Positions 53,919 through 62,291 of a stretch of 64,000 bases of DNA are shown piece after piece (positions within the stretch are counted from its first letter, which is position 1; every line of letters starts with the position of its first letter). The DNA lies in the NCBI RefSeq assembly GCF_030056735.1, contig NZ_JASHKN010000001.1:496001-560000 (forward strand), written 5' to 3'. This stretch comes from Rhodococcus sp. IEGM 1409. Its GTDB lineage: Bacteria > Actinomycetota > Actinomycetes > Mycobacteriales > Mycobacteriaceae. A program made the position numbers and the translations under genes. The notes beneath the pieces are model-generated. The model had not been told where the DNA came from, searched no databases, and worked only from the letters and a program-made list of their open reading frames with translations.

Positions 53919-54836
53919 TCAGAAGGGCACGTCTCCGAGGATTGCCACCCGCTCCATCACGCGGCGATGAGGGAAGTAGTCGCTCGCCGCATAGTGCTGG
54001 GTTGCCCGGTTGTCCCAGAATGCAATGGAATTCGGCGCCCACTTGAAACGGCACTGGAAGTCCGGGACCTTGACCTGCGCGAACAACAGGTTGAGCAGAT
54101 CGTTGCCTTCGGCAGGATCCATATCCGGAATGTGGGTAGTGAAGAGGCTGTTGACGAACAGAGTCTTACGCCCGGTTTCCGGATGCTTGCGCACCATCGG
54201 ATGCACAACCGGCGGGTACTGCTCCTTCATCTGCTCCAACTTCTCCGGGTTCATGCCGCGTCCGAAGGACGGTACAAAATCGTGGATGGCGTCCTTGCCG
54301 TCGATCAAGTCCTTGATCTCGTCGGGGAGGCAGTCGAAGGCGTTACCCATATCGGCCCACAAAGTGTCACCACCGGCAGGCGGTACGTCGATCGCCCGAA
54401 GGACCGAACCGAGAGGCGGTGTCTTGGTCCACGTGACGTCGACGTGCCAGATGTTCTCGATGCCTGGACTGTCTTCTCCGCGTTCGAATCTGACGACGGC
54501 CGGGACGTCTCCCTGTGGGAGGAGCGGATGAACCTCGAGTTCGCCCCAGTGAGCGGCGAAGTCACGATGATTCAGACTCGAGATCGGCTGGTCGCGGAAG
54601 AAAACCACCTTCCATTCGAGCAGTGCCCGACGTAGATCCTCGATCTGCTCGGCCGACGGATCACGCAAGTCGATGTTGGTGATCTCCGCACCGATGAACG
54701 GTGTGACGGGCGTCAGAGTGAACCGCTCGTACGGCATCGATTCAACGCCTGCCGGATTGCGGCACATGCCACGTGGTCCGAATTCGATTGTGTGATTGCC
54801 GATTTGAACTGTGCGTGATGATGCAAGGATAGCCAT
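53919..54836 (-). CDS. TauD/TfdA-family alpha-ketoglutarate dioxygenase (AtsK/taurine type)
   Basis: A 305-residue Fe(II)/alpha-ketoglutarate dioxygenase. The metal facial triad is visible as HVDVTW (His and Asp) and a distal His in the HRRVMERVAILG region, which also holds the 2-oxoglutarate-binding Arg. Relatives desulfonate taurine or split alkyl sulfate esters (AtsK), liberating sulfite or sulfate. The ATG at 54836 has GGAG upstream; a GTG at 54872 overlapping the TetR stop is the alternative. It follows the TetR gene and is divergent from a sulfatase, which supports a sulphur-scavenging role. Confidence 0.86.
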   Translation of the reverse strand: MAILASSRTVQIGNHTIEFGPRGMCRNPAGVESMPYERFTLTPVTPFIGAEITNIDLRDPSAEQIEDLRRALLEWKVVFFRDQPISSLNHRDFAAHWGELEVHPLLPQGDVPAVVRFERGEDSPGIENIWHVDVTWTKTPPLGSVLRAIDVPPAGGDTLWADMGNAFDCLPDEIKDLIDGKDAIHDFVPSFGRGMNPEKLEQMKEQYPPVVHPMVRKHPETGRKTLFVNSLFTTHIPDMDPAEGNDLLNLLFAQVKVPDFQCRFKWAPNSIAFWDNRATQHYAASDYFPHRRVMERVAILGDVPF

Positions 54837-54868
54837 CGGATGACTCCGTCCTGTCGGGCCTGAAGGGG

Positions 54869-55537
54869 TCACACGTCAGTCGACGCGTGCACCCGCTTTG
54901 CTCGTGTGCGTTTGTGCGCGCTGTGGGGTGCGGTCAGTGCTCCTACCGCGAGATCAACCAGATGATCCACCGTCGTATCGAAATCTGCCTGCACAACCGG
55001 GTTTTCGTCTTCGCGGCGCTGCTCGAAGATGGCCAGCGCGGACACACTCATGTTGAACGACAGGTCGATCCGTTCGACGGCGACGCGGCGGGGCAGATGC
55101 GGCAATGCCCGCGTCAGTCTGCCGACAACTTCGTTGATCCCCTCGCTGACCTCACGGAACTCGGCGCTCTGCGTATCCACCGACGGCGAGATCCTGGCAA
55201 TGAACCTCGCATAGTTGGAACCGTCAACCGTCGCCATGAAATCGGCCAGCGGATACAGAAAGGCTTCGACCAACGCGCGGACCAGGTCAGTTCGCCCATT
55301 GGCGTCGATGTCGTCGAGATACGTCAGTCGCGCTGCATTGATCTGATCCATCCGATGGCGGAATACTGCCAGCACCAGACCGTCGCGCCCACCGAAGTGA
55401 TACTGAACCGCAGAGTTGTTTCGCTGCCCGGCCGCAGTCGCCACGTCCCTCATGGACACTTCGTGAATACCGTGCGCGGCAAACATCCGTTCGGCGACGG
55501 CGATCATGGCGTTCTTGGCATCCAACGAGGCGGGCAT
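54869..55537 (-). CDS. TetR-family regulator of the sulfatase/dioxygenase module
   Basis: A 222-residue TetR protein. Its HTH (about residues 26-50, VSMRDVATAAGQRNNSAVQYHFGG) has the longer QRNNSAVQYHF turn seen in a subgroup that regulates steroid and sulphur-ester genes. It starts at an ATG at 55537 and is followed directly by the dioxygenase gene. Two similar palindromes in the divergent region are its likely sites, allowing it to control both its own operon and the arylsulfatase. Confidence 0.85.
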   Translation of the reverse strand: MPASLDAKNAMIAVAERMFAAHGIHEVSMRDVATAAGQRNNSAVQYHFGGRDGLVLAVFRHRMDQINAARLTYLDDIDANGRTDLVRALVEAFLYPLADFMATVDGSNYARFIARISPSVDTQSAEFREVSEGINEVVGRLTRALPHLPRRVAVERIDLSFNMSVSALAIFEQRREDENPVVQADFDTTVDHLVDLAVGALTAPHSAHKRTRAKRVHASTDV

Positions 55538-55549
55538 AAACCGACCATA

Positions 55550-55564
55550 TAAGTCACTGACTTA
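55550..55564. promoter_or_regulatory. TetR operator-like palindrome 1
   Basis: TAAGTCACTGACTTA is a perfect 7+1+7 palindrome, 13 bases upstream of the TetR start codon. Its outer half-sites TAAG/CTTA recur in site 2 beside the sulfatase gene. Confidence 0.6.
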
Positions 55565-55580
55565 ATTTCGCAAGACCCAA

Positions 55581-55630
55581 CCCCTGTGCGCGGTTAGGGA
55601 GTCCAGGCACTCCTCAACCACGCACAGGGG
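55581..55630. repeat. 50-base imperfect hairpin in tetR-sulfatase intergenic region
   Basis: CCCCTGTGCG (55581-55590) pairs perfectly with CGCACAGGGG (55621-55630). Inside it, GGTT and GGAGT pair with AACC and ACTCC, with three mismatches, leaving a CCAGGC loop. It lies between the two operator-like palindromes and ends 111 bases before the sulfatase start. It could be a cruciform, a 5'-leader RNA structure or a small RNA. Confidence 0.75.
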
Positions 55631-55689
55631 TGATTGTCCCAGCCAGCGAGACCTACGGCGTCAACTGAATCCGGGCCGATACGCTCCAA

Positions 55690-55706
55690 TTAAGCCAACT
55701 GCTTAA
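55690..55706. promoter_or_regulatory. TetR operator-like palindrome 2
   Basis: TTAAGC (55690-55695) and GCTTAA (55701-55706) form an inverted repeat with a 5-base spacer, 36 bases before the sulfatase GTG. It shares TAAG and CTTAAT outer bases with palindrome 1, so the same TetR protein may bind both. Confidence 0.5.
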
Positions 55707-55741
55707 TCGACCCGATCTTGCACACGCCAAGGAGCCTGCTG

Positions 55742-58078
55742 GTGAATCGCCATTCCATCCCGATCATTCCCGAGACGCCGAACGTCGCGGCCGCCGTGTA
55801 CTACCCCGATCAAAATCCCCCGAACACCCGCCCGGAACCGCTTCGCCCACCCGTCGGTGCGCCGAACGTGCTGCTGATCATGATCGACGACGTCGGATTC
55901 GGGGCGCCCTCCGCGTTCGGTGGCCCGTGCCGCACACCCACCGCCGAACGTTTGGCCGAGACCGGCGTGAAGTACAGCCGATTCCATACCACCGCTCTGT
56001 GCTCACCGACGCGCGCTGCCACGTTGACCGGGCGCAATCACCACAGCGTCGGCATGGGAGTCATCTCCGAAATGGCCAACGCGGCACCGGGATACAACGG
56101 TACCCGCCCTGCCTCTGCCGCCACGGTCGCACGCGTCCTGCAGGGAAACGGCTATGCGACGGGCGCTTTCGGCAAGATGCACCAGACCCCGACGTGGGAG
56201 ACCACCGCTGCCGGGCCGTTCGATCGGTGGCCGGTCCGTGAAGGTTTCGACAAGTTCTACGGTTTTCTCGGTGCCGAGTCCGATCAGTTCACCCCGGTTC
56301 TCTACGAGGACTTCACGATGGTCGACTTACCCAAGACGCCACAGGAGGGTTACCACCTGTCCGAAGATCTCGTCGACCACGCGATCGAATGGGTCGAGGG
56401 TGTCAACACGATGGACCCCGACAAGCCGTGGTTCTGCTACCTCCCCTTCGGCGCGTGCCACGCTCCACTCCAGGTCCCGGACCGCTACCTGGACAAGTAC
56501 GTCGGCGAATTCGATCACGGGTGGGATCGCCAACGCGAGATCACCCTCGAAAAGCAGAAGGAACTGGGCGTCGTCGCTCCTGATACCGAGTTGGCCCCGT
56601 GGGCTCCAGGGCTCCCGCACTGGGACGAACTCGACGACGACCAGAAGAAGGTTTCGACCCGTCTGATGGAGTTGTACGCGGCGTTCCTCGAGCACACCGA
56701 CGACGAGGTCGGCAGGCTCGTCGACCGGTTGCAGGAAATGGGTGTCTTCGACAACACCCTGGTGCTCTACATGATGGGTGACAACGGCGCCTCCGCCGAA
56801 GGTGGAATGGAGGGCTCGTTCAACTACCTCGCCGGCCTCAACGGTTACAAGAGTGCGACATCCGACGTGCTGGCGCGCTACGACGAATTGGGAACCGAAT
56901 CCAGCTACCCGCACTACCCGGCGTCGTGGGCTCTGGCCCTCGACACCCCGTACCAGTGGGCCAAGCAGGTCGCGTCCCACTACGGCGGTACCCGAAACGG
57001 CCTGATCGCCCACTGGCCCAAGGGGATCGACAAGCCCGGAATCAGGGAACAGTGGCACCACTGCGTCGACATCACGCCGACAATTCTGGAAGCTGCCGGA
57101 ATTCCGGCACCGACCAGCGTCGACGGCGTCACCCAGAAACCGATGGAGGGTGTGGCGATGAACTACACCTTCACCAAGCCTGACGCCGAAGAGCGCCACA
57201 CCACACAGTATTTCGAGATCTTCGGCAATCGCGGAATCTACGATCACGGCTGGACCGCGGTCACAGCGCACCGCGCACCCTGGCTGATGGCCACTCACGG
57301 CCTCGAGCTCACACCGATGAGCGAAGACCGCTGGGAGCTGTACGACACCTCGGTCGACTGGTCGCAGGCCCGCGATCTCGCGGACGAGCATCCCGAGATC
57401 CTGGCCCGGCTCAAGGAAAAATTCCTCGTCGAGGCCGCCAAGTATCAAGTACTGCCGCTGGACGACAGAACGGTCGGCCGCCACGCCACCGCGGAATCAC
57501 GACCACCACATCCGATGATGGGCCGCAAGACCCTCACGCTGTACCCACACATGAACGGCCTGGTCGAGAAAGCCGCGCCGACGTTCTTCAACCGCTCGTA
57601 CACGCTGACCGCGAGTCTGGGTAGCGTCGCCGACGGCATGCTGGTCAGCCTCGGTGGTCGGTTCGGCGGATTCGCTTTGTATGTACTCGATTCCGTCCCG
57701 GTCTACTGCTACAACTTCAGCGGTGGAGGCCGAACCTACGTTCGCGGGCCGGGTCAGCTGAGTGCCGACGCCAGCGAGGTATCCGTTCACTTCGAGTACG
57801 ACGGCGGCGGAATCGGCAAGGGCGGAATCGCCACCCTGAGTGTCGACGGCGAGGTGGTCTCCGAGGGCCGGATCGAGAAGACCACGCGGGCGATCTTCAG
57901 CATGAACGAACAACTGGACGTCGGCATCAACCGGGGAAGCCCGGTCGCGGAGGAGTTCGCCGAGCACGGCACCTTCCGTTACCGCGGCACGTTGCGCAGC
58001 GTGACCATCGACTTGCGCTCCACACGCGACGTCGTGTCCGCGGAAGAACGGGAGAAGATCTCACTCGCCGTGCATTGA
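55742..58078 (+). CDS. Arylsulfatase, formylglycine-dependent (type I, AtsA/AtsD-like)
   Basis: A 778-residue type-I sulfatase. Metal-binding Asp residues are in MIDDVGFG (about 47-54), the formylglycine precursor is Cys87 in CSPTRAATLTGR, and GDNGASAEGG supplies later metal ligands. A C-terminal domain of about 200 residues (TFFNRSYTLTASL and on) is typical of the large mycobacterial AtsD-like enzymes. The GTG at 55742 has AAGGAG upstream. No signal peptide is evident. It hydrolyses sulfate esters for sulphur supply after activation by an FGE such as the one at 45.2 kb. Confidence 0.92.
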   Translation: MNRHSIPIIPETPNVAAAVYYPDQNPPNTRPEPLRPPVGAPNVLLIMIDDVGFGAPSAFGGPCRTPTAERLAETGVKYSRFHTTALCSPTRAATLTGRNHHSVGMGVISEMANAAPGYNGTRPASAATVARVLQGNGYATGAFGKMHQTPTWETTAAGPFDRWPVREGFDKFYGFLGAESDQFTPVLYEDFTMVDLPKTPQEGYHLSEDLVDHAIEWVEGVNTMDPDKPWFCYLPFGACHAPLQVPDRYLDKYVGEFDHGWDRQREITLEKQKELGVVAPDTELAPWAPGLPHWDELDDDQKKVSTRLMELYAAFLEHTDDEVGRLVDRLQEMGVFDNTLVLYMMGDNGASAEGGMEGSFNYLAGLNGYKSATSDVLARYDELGTESSYPHYPASWALALDTPYQWAKQVASHYGGTRNGLIAHWPKGIDKPGIREQWHHCVDITPTILEAAGIPAPTSVDGVTQKPMEGVAMNYTFTKPDAEERHTTQYFEIFGNRGIYDHGWTAVTAHRAPWLMATHGLELTPMSEDRWELYDTSVDWSQARDLADEHPEILARLKEKFLVEAAKYQVLPLDDRTVGRHATAESRPPHPMMGRKTLTLYPHMNGLVEKAAPTFFNRSYTLTASLGSVADGMLVSLGGRFGGFALYVLDSVPVYCYNFSGGGRTYVRGPGQLSADASEVSVHFEYDGGGIGKGGIATLSVDGEVVSEGRIEKTTRAIFSMNEQLDVGINRGSPVAEEFAEHGTFRYRGTLRSVTIDLRSTRDVVSAEEREKISLAVH

Positions 58079-58100
58079 TCGACCCGGCGATGCTCGCCGA

Positions 58101-58140
58101 TTGTGCAGCCGCGCGCGATATCTGCCGCGCGGCTGCACAA
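58101..58140. terminator. Strong bidirectional hairpin terminator
   Basis: TTGTGCAGCCGCGCG (58101-58115) and CGCGCGGCTGCACAA (58126-58140) make a perfect 15-bp stem with a 10-base loop, between the convergent sulfatase and DUF4173 genes. It would stop transcription from both sides. Confidence 0.8.
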
Positions 58141-58151
58141 TTACCCTGCGT

Positions 58152-59654
58152 CTATCCGACCGTGTACATCTGCAGGCATGGCCCAACCGGGCGAGTCTCC
58201 ACGATGTCGCGGGCCTTCTCACGCGCCGCGTTGAACTCCCAGGGCGCACTGGTACCTGGCACTCCGAATCGATACCTACTCAACGCACATGAGCGCTGCG
58301 GTTCCGGTAGACGATCCAAGGCAGGCACTGCGTCGACGGAGAGCCCATGTAGGTAGGAGACATCGATGCTCTTACCGCCCTCGAACCGTTCCACGTTCTT
58401 TTGCGCAATGTACGCGTCGGGGTTGAACACCGCGAATGCCAGCAGAGCAAGGGCAGAGGTGGCGAGAACAGCTGTGGGCAGCCACTTCCCGGACATCCGG
58501 ATACCTGCGATGAGCAACAACACGAACACGAATCCCAGGAGCAGCTCTGTCGCGAAGACGCTGACCCGCAGCACCGTGAAACCGTACTGATTTTCGTACA
58601 ACCACATCCGGTGCACTGCTGATGCCACGATCACCAGGCTGAAGAGGCACAGTGCACCCAACAGACCGCGGGCCAGACGCTTCGATCCAGCATCGCGACG
58701 GTCGATGAACCGCACTGCGACGGCGATGACGAGCAGCGTCAGCACGGTTACTGCCATGAGCTGCCAGAAACCCTCACGCGCGTAGTCCGCATAGGTCAGT
58801 CCGTCGGTCACCTGAACGTGCTCGTCTCCCCCGAACAGTGTCTTCGTCTGCACTGCAACAAAACCGAGGAACAGGACATTGAGCACTCCGAGCGGGACCG
58901 CCCATTCCCACATCGGCAACGGCGTCGCCGGCGCAGGTGCGAATGCGTCCACCGTCGGCGTTCTGCGACGCAGATACACCGCAACCAGCGTGCCGAACGT
59001 CATCACGACGCCGGCGAAGATCCGTGCCAGCGGGTTCGATACCGCGATGTCAGGAGCGAAGCCGCCGAAGATCTTCGCGAACTCCGGATCCGCACTTACG
59101 AACAAAGATCCGAAGATCAGCAAGAGGACGACAGAAACTGCGCTCACGACGACAACTCGCGCGGCCGGCACCCGCGGAGCAGAGCGGGTAGCGAGTTTGC
59201 GACGACGAACGAAGTTCACCGTCCGGTGGGGTGCCCGCCAGGGAGCCACCGTTCCCAGGAGTATCCCGGTCCACGTCCGCCCGCCGATCAGAGTCCACGT
59301 GAACAGAACCCAAGCCGCCACGACGCAGATGAACACCAACCACTCCGCACCGCGGACGGCGGCAACGCCCAGCAGTGCAAGCGTCCCGATGGCGGCGACC
59401 CACTGCGTCACGGTCATCCGCGGCGGCGTCAGAATCCCGAAGACGATCACCACGACGACACCCACGATCACGTACGCGATACTCGCCAACCCTGGATCGA
59501 GGATCAGGGCCGCAAGCACCCCCACTATGCCTGCGCCGACCAGCATCGAGCGGGTGGCCATCGACGTTCGATCGGGACGCCAGAACCGGCTGGGACGCTT
59601 GGATTTTACGGCCGGCATCGGCGCTTTCGGTGGAACTACTATCGGAGCGCTCAT
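58152..59654 (-). CDS. DUF4173 integral-membrane protein
   Basis: A 500-residue protein with about 12 hydrophobic segments. The region KTLFGGDEHVQ, then LTYADYAREGFWQLM, is the hallmark of DUF4173. The ATG at 59654 is chosen because GGGAGA precedes it by 5 bases; an ATG four codons earlier is possible. A long soluble C-terminal tail (about residues 430-500) ends the protein. It follows the histidine-kinase gene by 108 bases on the same strand and could belong to the same regulon. Function unknown. Confidence 0.78.
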   Translation of the reverse strand: MSAPIVVPPKAPMPAVKSKRPSRFWRPDRTSMATRSMLVGAGIVGVLAALILDPGLASIAYVIVGVVVVIVFGILTPPRMTVTQWVAAIGTLALLGVAAVRGAEWLVFICVVAAWVLFTWTLIGGRTWTGILLGTVAPWRAPHRTVNFVRRRKLATRSAPRVPAARVVVVSAVSVVLLLIFGSLFVSADPEFAKIFGGFAPDIAVSNPLARIFAGVVMTFGTLVAVYLRRRTPTVDAFAPAPATPLPMWEWAVPLGVLNVLFLGFVAVQTKTLFGGDEHVQVTDGLTYADYAREGFWQLMAVTVLTLLVIAVAVRFIDRRDAGSKRLARGLLGALCLFSLVIVASAVHRMWLYENQYGFTVLRVSVFATELLLGFVFVLLLIAGIRMSGKWLPTAVLATSALALLAFAVFNPDAYIAQKNVERFEGGKSIDVSYLHGLSVDAVPALDRLPEPQRSCALSRYRFGVPGTSAPWEFNAAREKARDIVETRPVGPCLQMYTVG

Positions 59655-59762
59655 GTGATCTCCCATGTTTCGGGTTCAAATTTTCGGGTTCGGCAATACA
59701 GACGAATGCCGATGAAGGCATGCGCCATCGCGAGATCTCTCGATCTCGTCAGGGACTTTGAT

Positions 59763-60758
59763 TCAGTTCTGCGGCAGCACTACTCGAATGCAGCATCCCG
59801 ACGGGGCATCGACGACGGCGATCCTGCCGTCATGTAATTCGACTGCCCACTTCGCGATCGCGAGACCGAGCCCGGTGCCCCCGTCGGTCGATCCGCCGCG
59901 GATGAAGCGGTCGAACACTCGCTCTCGGGCTTGTGGTTCGATGCCGGGGCCGTCGTCGTGGACGTCGAGCACCACCTCCCCCGCGCTGCCGGTACGTACT
60001 CGGATGGCAACTTTGGTGTCGACGTTCCCGTGCTGAACCGCGTTGTCCACCAAGTTGGTCACCACCTGGTGGAGGCGATCCGGATCGGCTAGCACGGACA
60101 ATTGCGGAGGCTTCACGTCTATCTCGATGTCGCCCGCACTCACACTCGACAGCTCCCGTAGGAATGGCTCGACCTCGAAACGGCGGCGCTTCAACGGCAT
60201 TGCGCCGCCTTCGAGTTTCGAGAGGTCGAGAAGGTCGGCTACCAGAGCGCCCAATCGTTCCGTCTGCCGCAGCGCCGATTTCATCATCGCAGGATCTGGT
60301 TCTTCGACACCGTCGACGACGTTCTCGAGCATGGCCTGCAAAGCGGTGATGGGCGTGCGTAATTCGTGGGAGACGTTGCCGATCAGCTCGCGGCGGTACC
60401 GGTCGTCGGCCCCGAGGTCCTCGGCCATCCGATTGAACGCGTGGGCGAGTTCGCCTACTTCGTCACGAGAAGTCGCTCGCACTCGCCGTGAATAGTCACC
60501 TTGCGCCATTGCCTTCGCCGCGGCCGTCATCTCGCGAAGCGGCGAGGTCATTCCGTGTGCGAGCACCTGCGTAACAGCCAATGCAACAACCAATGCCGTC
60601 AACAGTGCGAATCGATACGGTTGTTGCGACGTCAGCCAGAAACCACCCGAGGCGAACAACAGTGCTGCGACAACCAGGAGGCCGACCTTCACTTTGAAGG
60701 ACCGCATCGGGTCCAGCGGCCGCGGCCACCGTGCAAAAAGTCGGTCGACGACGCTCAT
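59763..60758 (-). CDS. Sensor histidine kinase
   Basis: A 331-residue kinase. Two spans in the first 70 residues leave almost no extracytoplasmic loop, so it probably senses within or near the membrane. The HAMP domain (PLREMTAAAKAMAQGDYSRR) is near residues 75-125. The phospho-acceptor His is in NVSHELRTP near 150, and the ATPase has DNAVQHGN, DDGPG and GGTGLGLAIAK. The ATG overlaps the response-regulator stop by 4 bases. It phosphorylates its partner regulator; the signal is unknown. Confidence 0.9.
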   Translation of the reverse strand: MSVVDRLFARWPRPLDPMRSFKVKVGLLVVAALLFASGGFWLTSQQPYRFALLTALVVALAVTQVLAHGMTSPLREMTAAAKAMAQGDYSRRVRATSRDEVGELAHAFNRMAEDLGADDRYRRELIGNVSHELRTPITALQAMLENVVDGVEEPDPAMMKSALRQTERLGALVADLLDLSKLEGGAMPLKRRRFEVEPFLRELSSVSAGDIEIDVKPPQLSVLADPDRLHQVVTNLVDNAVQHGNVDTKVAIRVRTGSAGEVVLDVHDDGPGIEPQARERVFDRFIRGGSTDGGTGLGLAIAKWAVELHDGRIAVVDAPSGCCIRVVLPQN

Positions 60759-61441
60759 CGCGGCACGTCCCAGGCGTACCCGACGCCGTGAACGGTCCGG
60801 ATCACAGAAGGTCCGAGCTTGCGTCGTAGCGCCTTGACGTGGCTGTCGACGGTCCGACTACCCGCTCCCTCGCCCCAGCCCCAGATCTCCTCGAGCAGCG
60901 ACTCTCGCGGGATGGCGGCTCGCGGCCGTTCCGCCAGATAGGCGATGAGATCGAATTCGGTGCGGGTCAGGTGGACTTCTTGGGCATCACGGCGTACTCG
61001 ACGCTCGGTCAGGTCGATCACGACGTCGCCGAACTCGAGGAGGTCGGCCACGGGGCGAGCAGCGTGCTCCGCTCGATCAGCACGCCGAAGCAATGCCTGT
61101 ACACGGGCGACGAGGACACGCATGCTGAACGGCTTGCTCAGGTAATCGTCGGCCCCGACGCCGAGACCGATCAGCATGTCGGTTTCATCGGCGCGAGCGG
61201 TCAGCATCAGCACAGGCACCGGGCGCACGGCCTGGATGCGGCGGCACACTTCGAGGCCGTCGAATCCCGGCATCATGACGTCGAGCACCACCAGGTCGGC
61301 ATCCATCTGCTCGCAGCGGGTCACCGCACTGGGACCGTCGAACGCCAGCTCGACGTCGTAGCCCTCGGCGCGCAGCCTCGCCGCGATGGACTCGCAGATA
61401 CTGACCTCGTCGTCGACCACGAGCACTCTTCGCTGACTCAT
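60755..61441 (-). CDS. OmpR-family response regulator
   Basis: A 228-residue regulator. The receiver domain has acidic DDE at 10-12, the phospho-Asp in VVLDVMMPG near 53 and the Lys in LSKPF near 103. The C-terminal winged helix has SRTVDSHVKALRRKLG and the IRTVHGVGYAW end. The ATG at 61441 begins a normal receiver; the frame stays open upstream through the promoter. Several AGGTTC half-sites lie 30-75 bases upstream, suggesting autoregulation. Confidence 0.92.
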   Translation of the reverse strand: MSQRRVLVVDDEVSICESIAARLRAEGYDVELAFDGPSAVTRCEQMDADLVVLDVMMPGFDGLEVCRRIQAVRPVPVLMLTARADETDMLIGLGVGADDYLSKPFSMRVLVARVQALLRRADRAEHAARPVADLLEFGDVVIDLTERRVRRDAQEVHLTRTEFDLIAYLAERPRAAIPRESLLEEIWGWGEGAGSRTVDSHVKALRRKLGPSVIRTVHGVGYAWDVPR

Positions 61442-61470
61442 GGAACTGACTGTATTCGGCCGTCGTGGAT

Positions 61471-61516
61471 GAACCTGGGAGGACTTGTGAAGGTTCTGTG
61501 CAGGTTCTAGAACCTG
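61471..61516. promoter_or_regulatory. AGGTTC half-site array upstream of the two-component operon
   Basis: AGGTTCT occurs at 61491-61497 and 61502-61508, an 11-base spacing as in OmpR/PhoB direct repeats. The second copy is half of the perfect 16-bp palindrome CAGGTTCTAGAACCTG (61501-61516), and a further inverted copy, GAACCT, is at 61471-61476. The palindrome overlaps the 3' end of the NlpC/P60 gene. A response-regulator binding region is the likely role. Confidence 0.5.
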
Positions 61517-62040
61517 CGGATGTTGTTGATCGGCAGATCCGTGAGCGGTGTCAGTCCGGTCGGAACACCAACTCCGTAGGCGTTGAACACCATTCCGAAA
61601 CCCGCGTAGATACCGACGTGCGTCGCTCCGGGATAGAAGGTGATGACGTCGCCGGGAGCGAGGGCCCACCGCGGAACCGGCTGTCCGACGTTGGCCTGCT
61701 GCTGGCTGGTCCGTGGCAGCTTCACCCCGGCCTGCCGAAACGCCCATTGCACCAGCCCAGAGCAGTCCCACGAGTTCGGCCCGACGCCGCCCCACTGGTA
61801 GGGCTTTCCGGTTTGAGTGCTCGCTGCCGCCAGCGCGATCAGGCCTGCCGGACTCGGAATAGGCAAGGCGGCTGATCCGCTGCTGATGCTGCCTGCGCTT
61901 CCCAGGCTGCCGGAACTCCCACTACTGCCGCCGCTGCCGAGGCTTCCCGGGTCGGCCGAGGCAGGGGCAGCGGAGAGCAACAGAACACTTCCGGCCAACA
62001 GAGCCGCGACCGTTCCCTTGCGGAGTGTCGACTTCTTCAT
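61507..62040 (-). CDS. Secreted NlpC/P60 peptidoglycan hydrolase
   Basis: A 177-residue exported protein. A signal peptide ends at PASADPG (about residue 30). A Gly/Ser-rich linker to about residue 55 is followed by an NlpC/P60 domain with the nucleophile in DCSGLVQWAF and the His in THVGIYAGFGMVFNA. Such enzymes cut D-Glu-mDAP bonds in peptidoglycan stems during growth or daughter-cell separation. GAAGGACGG precedes the ATG at 62040. It lies directly upstream of the two-component genes and could be controlled by them. Confidence 0.88.
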   Translation of the reverse strand: MKKSTLRKGTVAALLAGSVLLLSAAPASADPGSLGSGGSSGSSGSLGSAGSISSGSAALPIPSPAGLIALAAASTQTGKPYQWGGVGPNSWDCSGLVQWAFRQAGVKLPRTSQQQANVGQPVPRWALAPGDVITFYPGATHVGIYAGFGMVFNAYGVGVPTGLTPLTDLPINNIRRF

Positions 62041-62291
62041 GCATCCGTCCTTCGTGGGAGTCGTTCCGGCGCGCGGCAGCGCACCTCGATAGCCGTGAAC
62101 TGGTATGACACGTGAAAACAAACACTTCGTTCGGATGTTAACGGCGTAGACGTGGTGTCCGGACAGGAATGATTGATCCGATTTGTCGGTTTTCAACAAA
62201 CAGGCCTTACGTCCCGGCCTGGCAGAAAGATCAGGGAATGATGGGGGATTTCCTGGATCCCGTGGCACGACGAAATCCATAGATTCGACTC
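62041..62291. promoter_or_regulatory. Divergent promoter region between NlpC/P60 and beta-lactamase-fold genes
   Basis: These 251 bases hold the start signals for two divergent exported-protein genes. The region is AT-richer near 62110-62210. I see no gene and no strong palindrome in it. Confidence 0.35.

Noticed and set aside
53523-54635. A 370-codon + strand frame across the iminopeptidase end and the dioxygenase
   Set aside because: It overlaps two well-supported genes, and its composition is that of a shadow frame.
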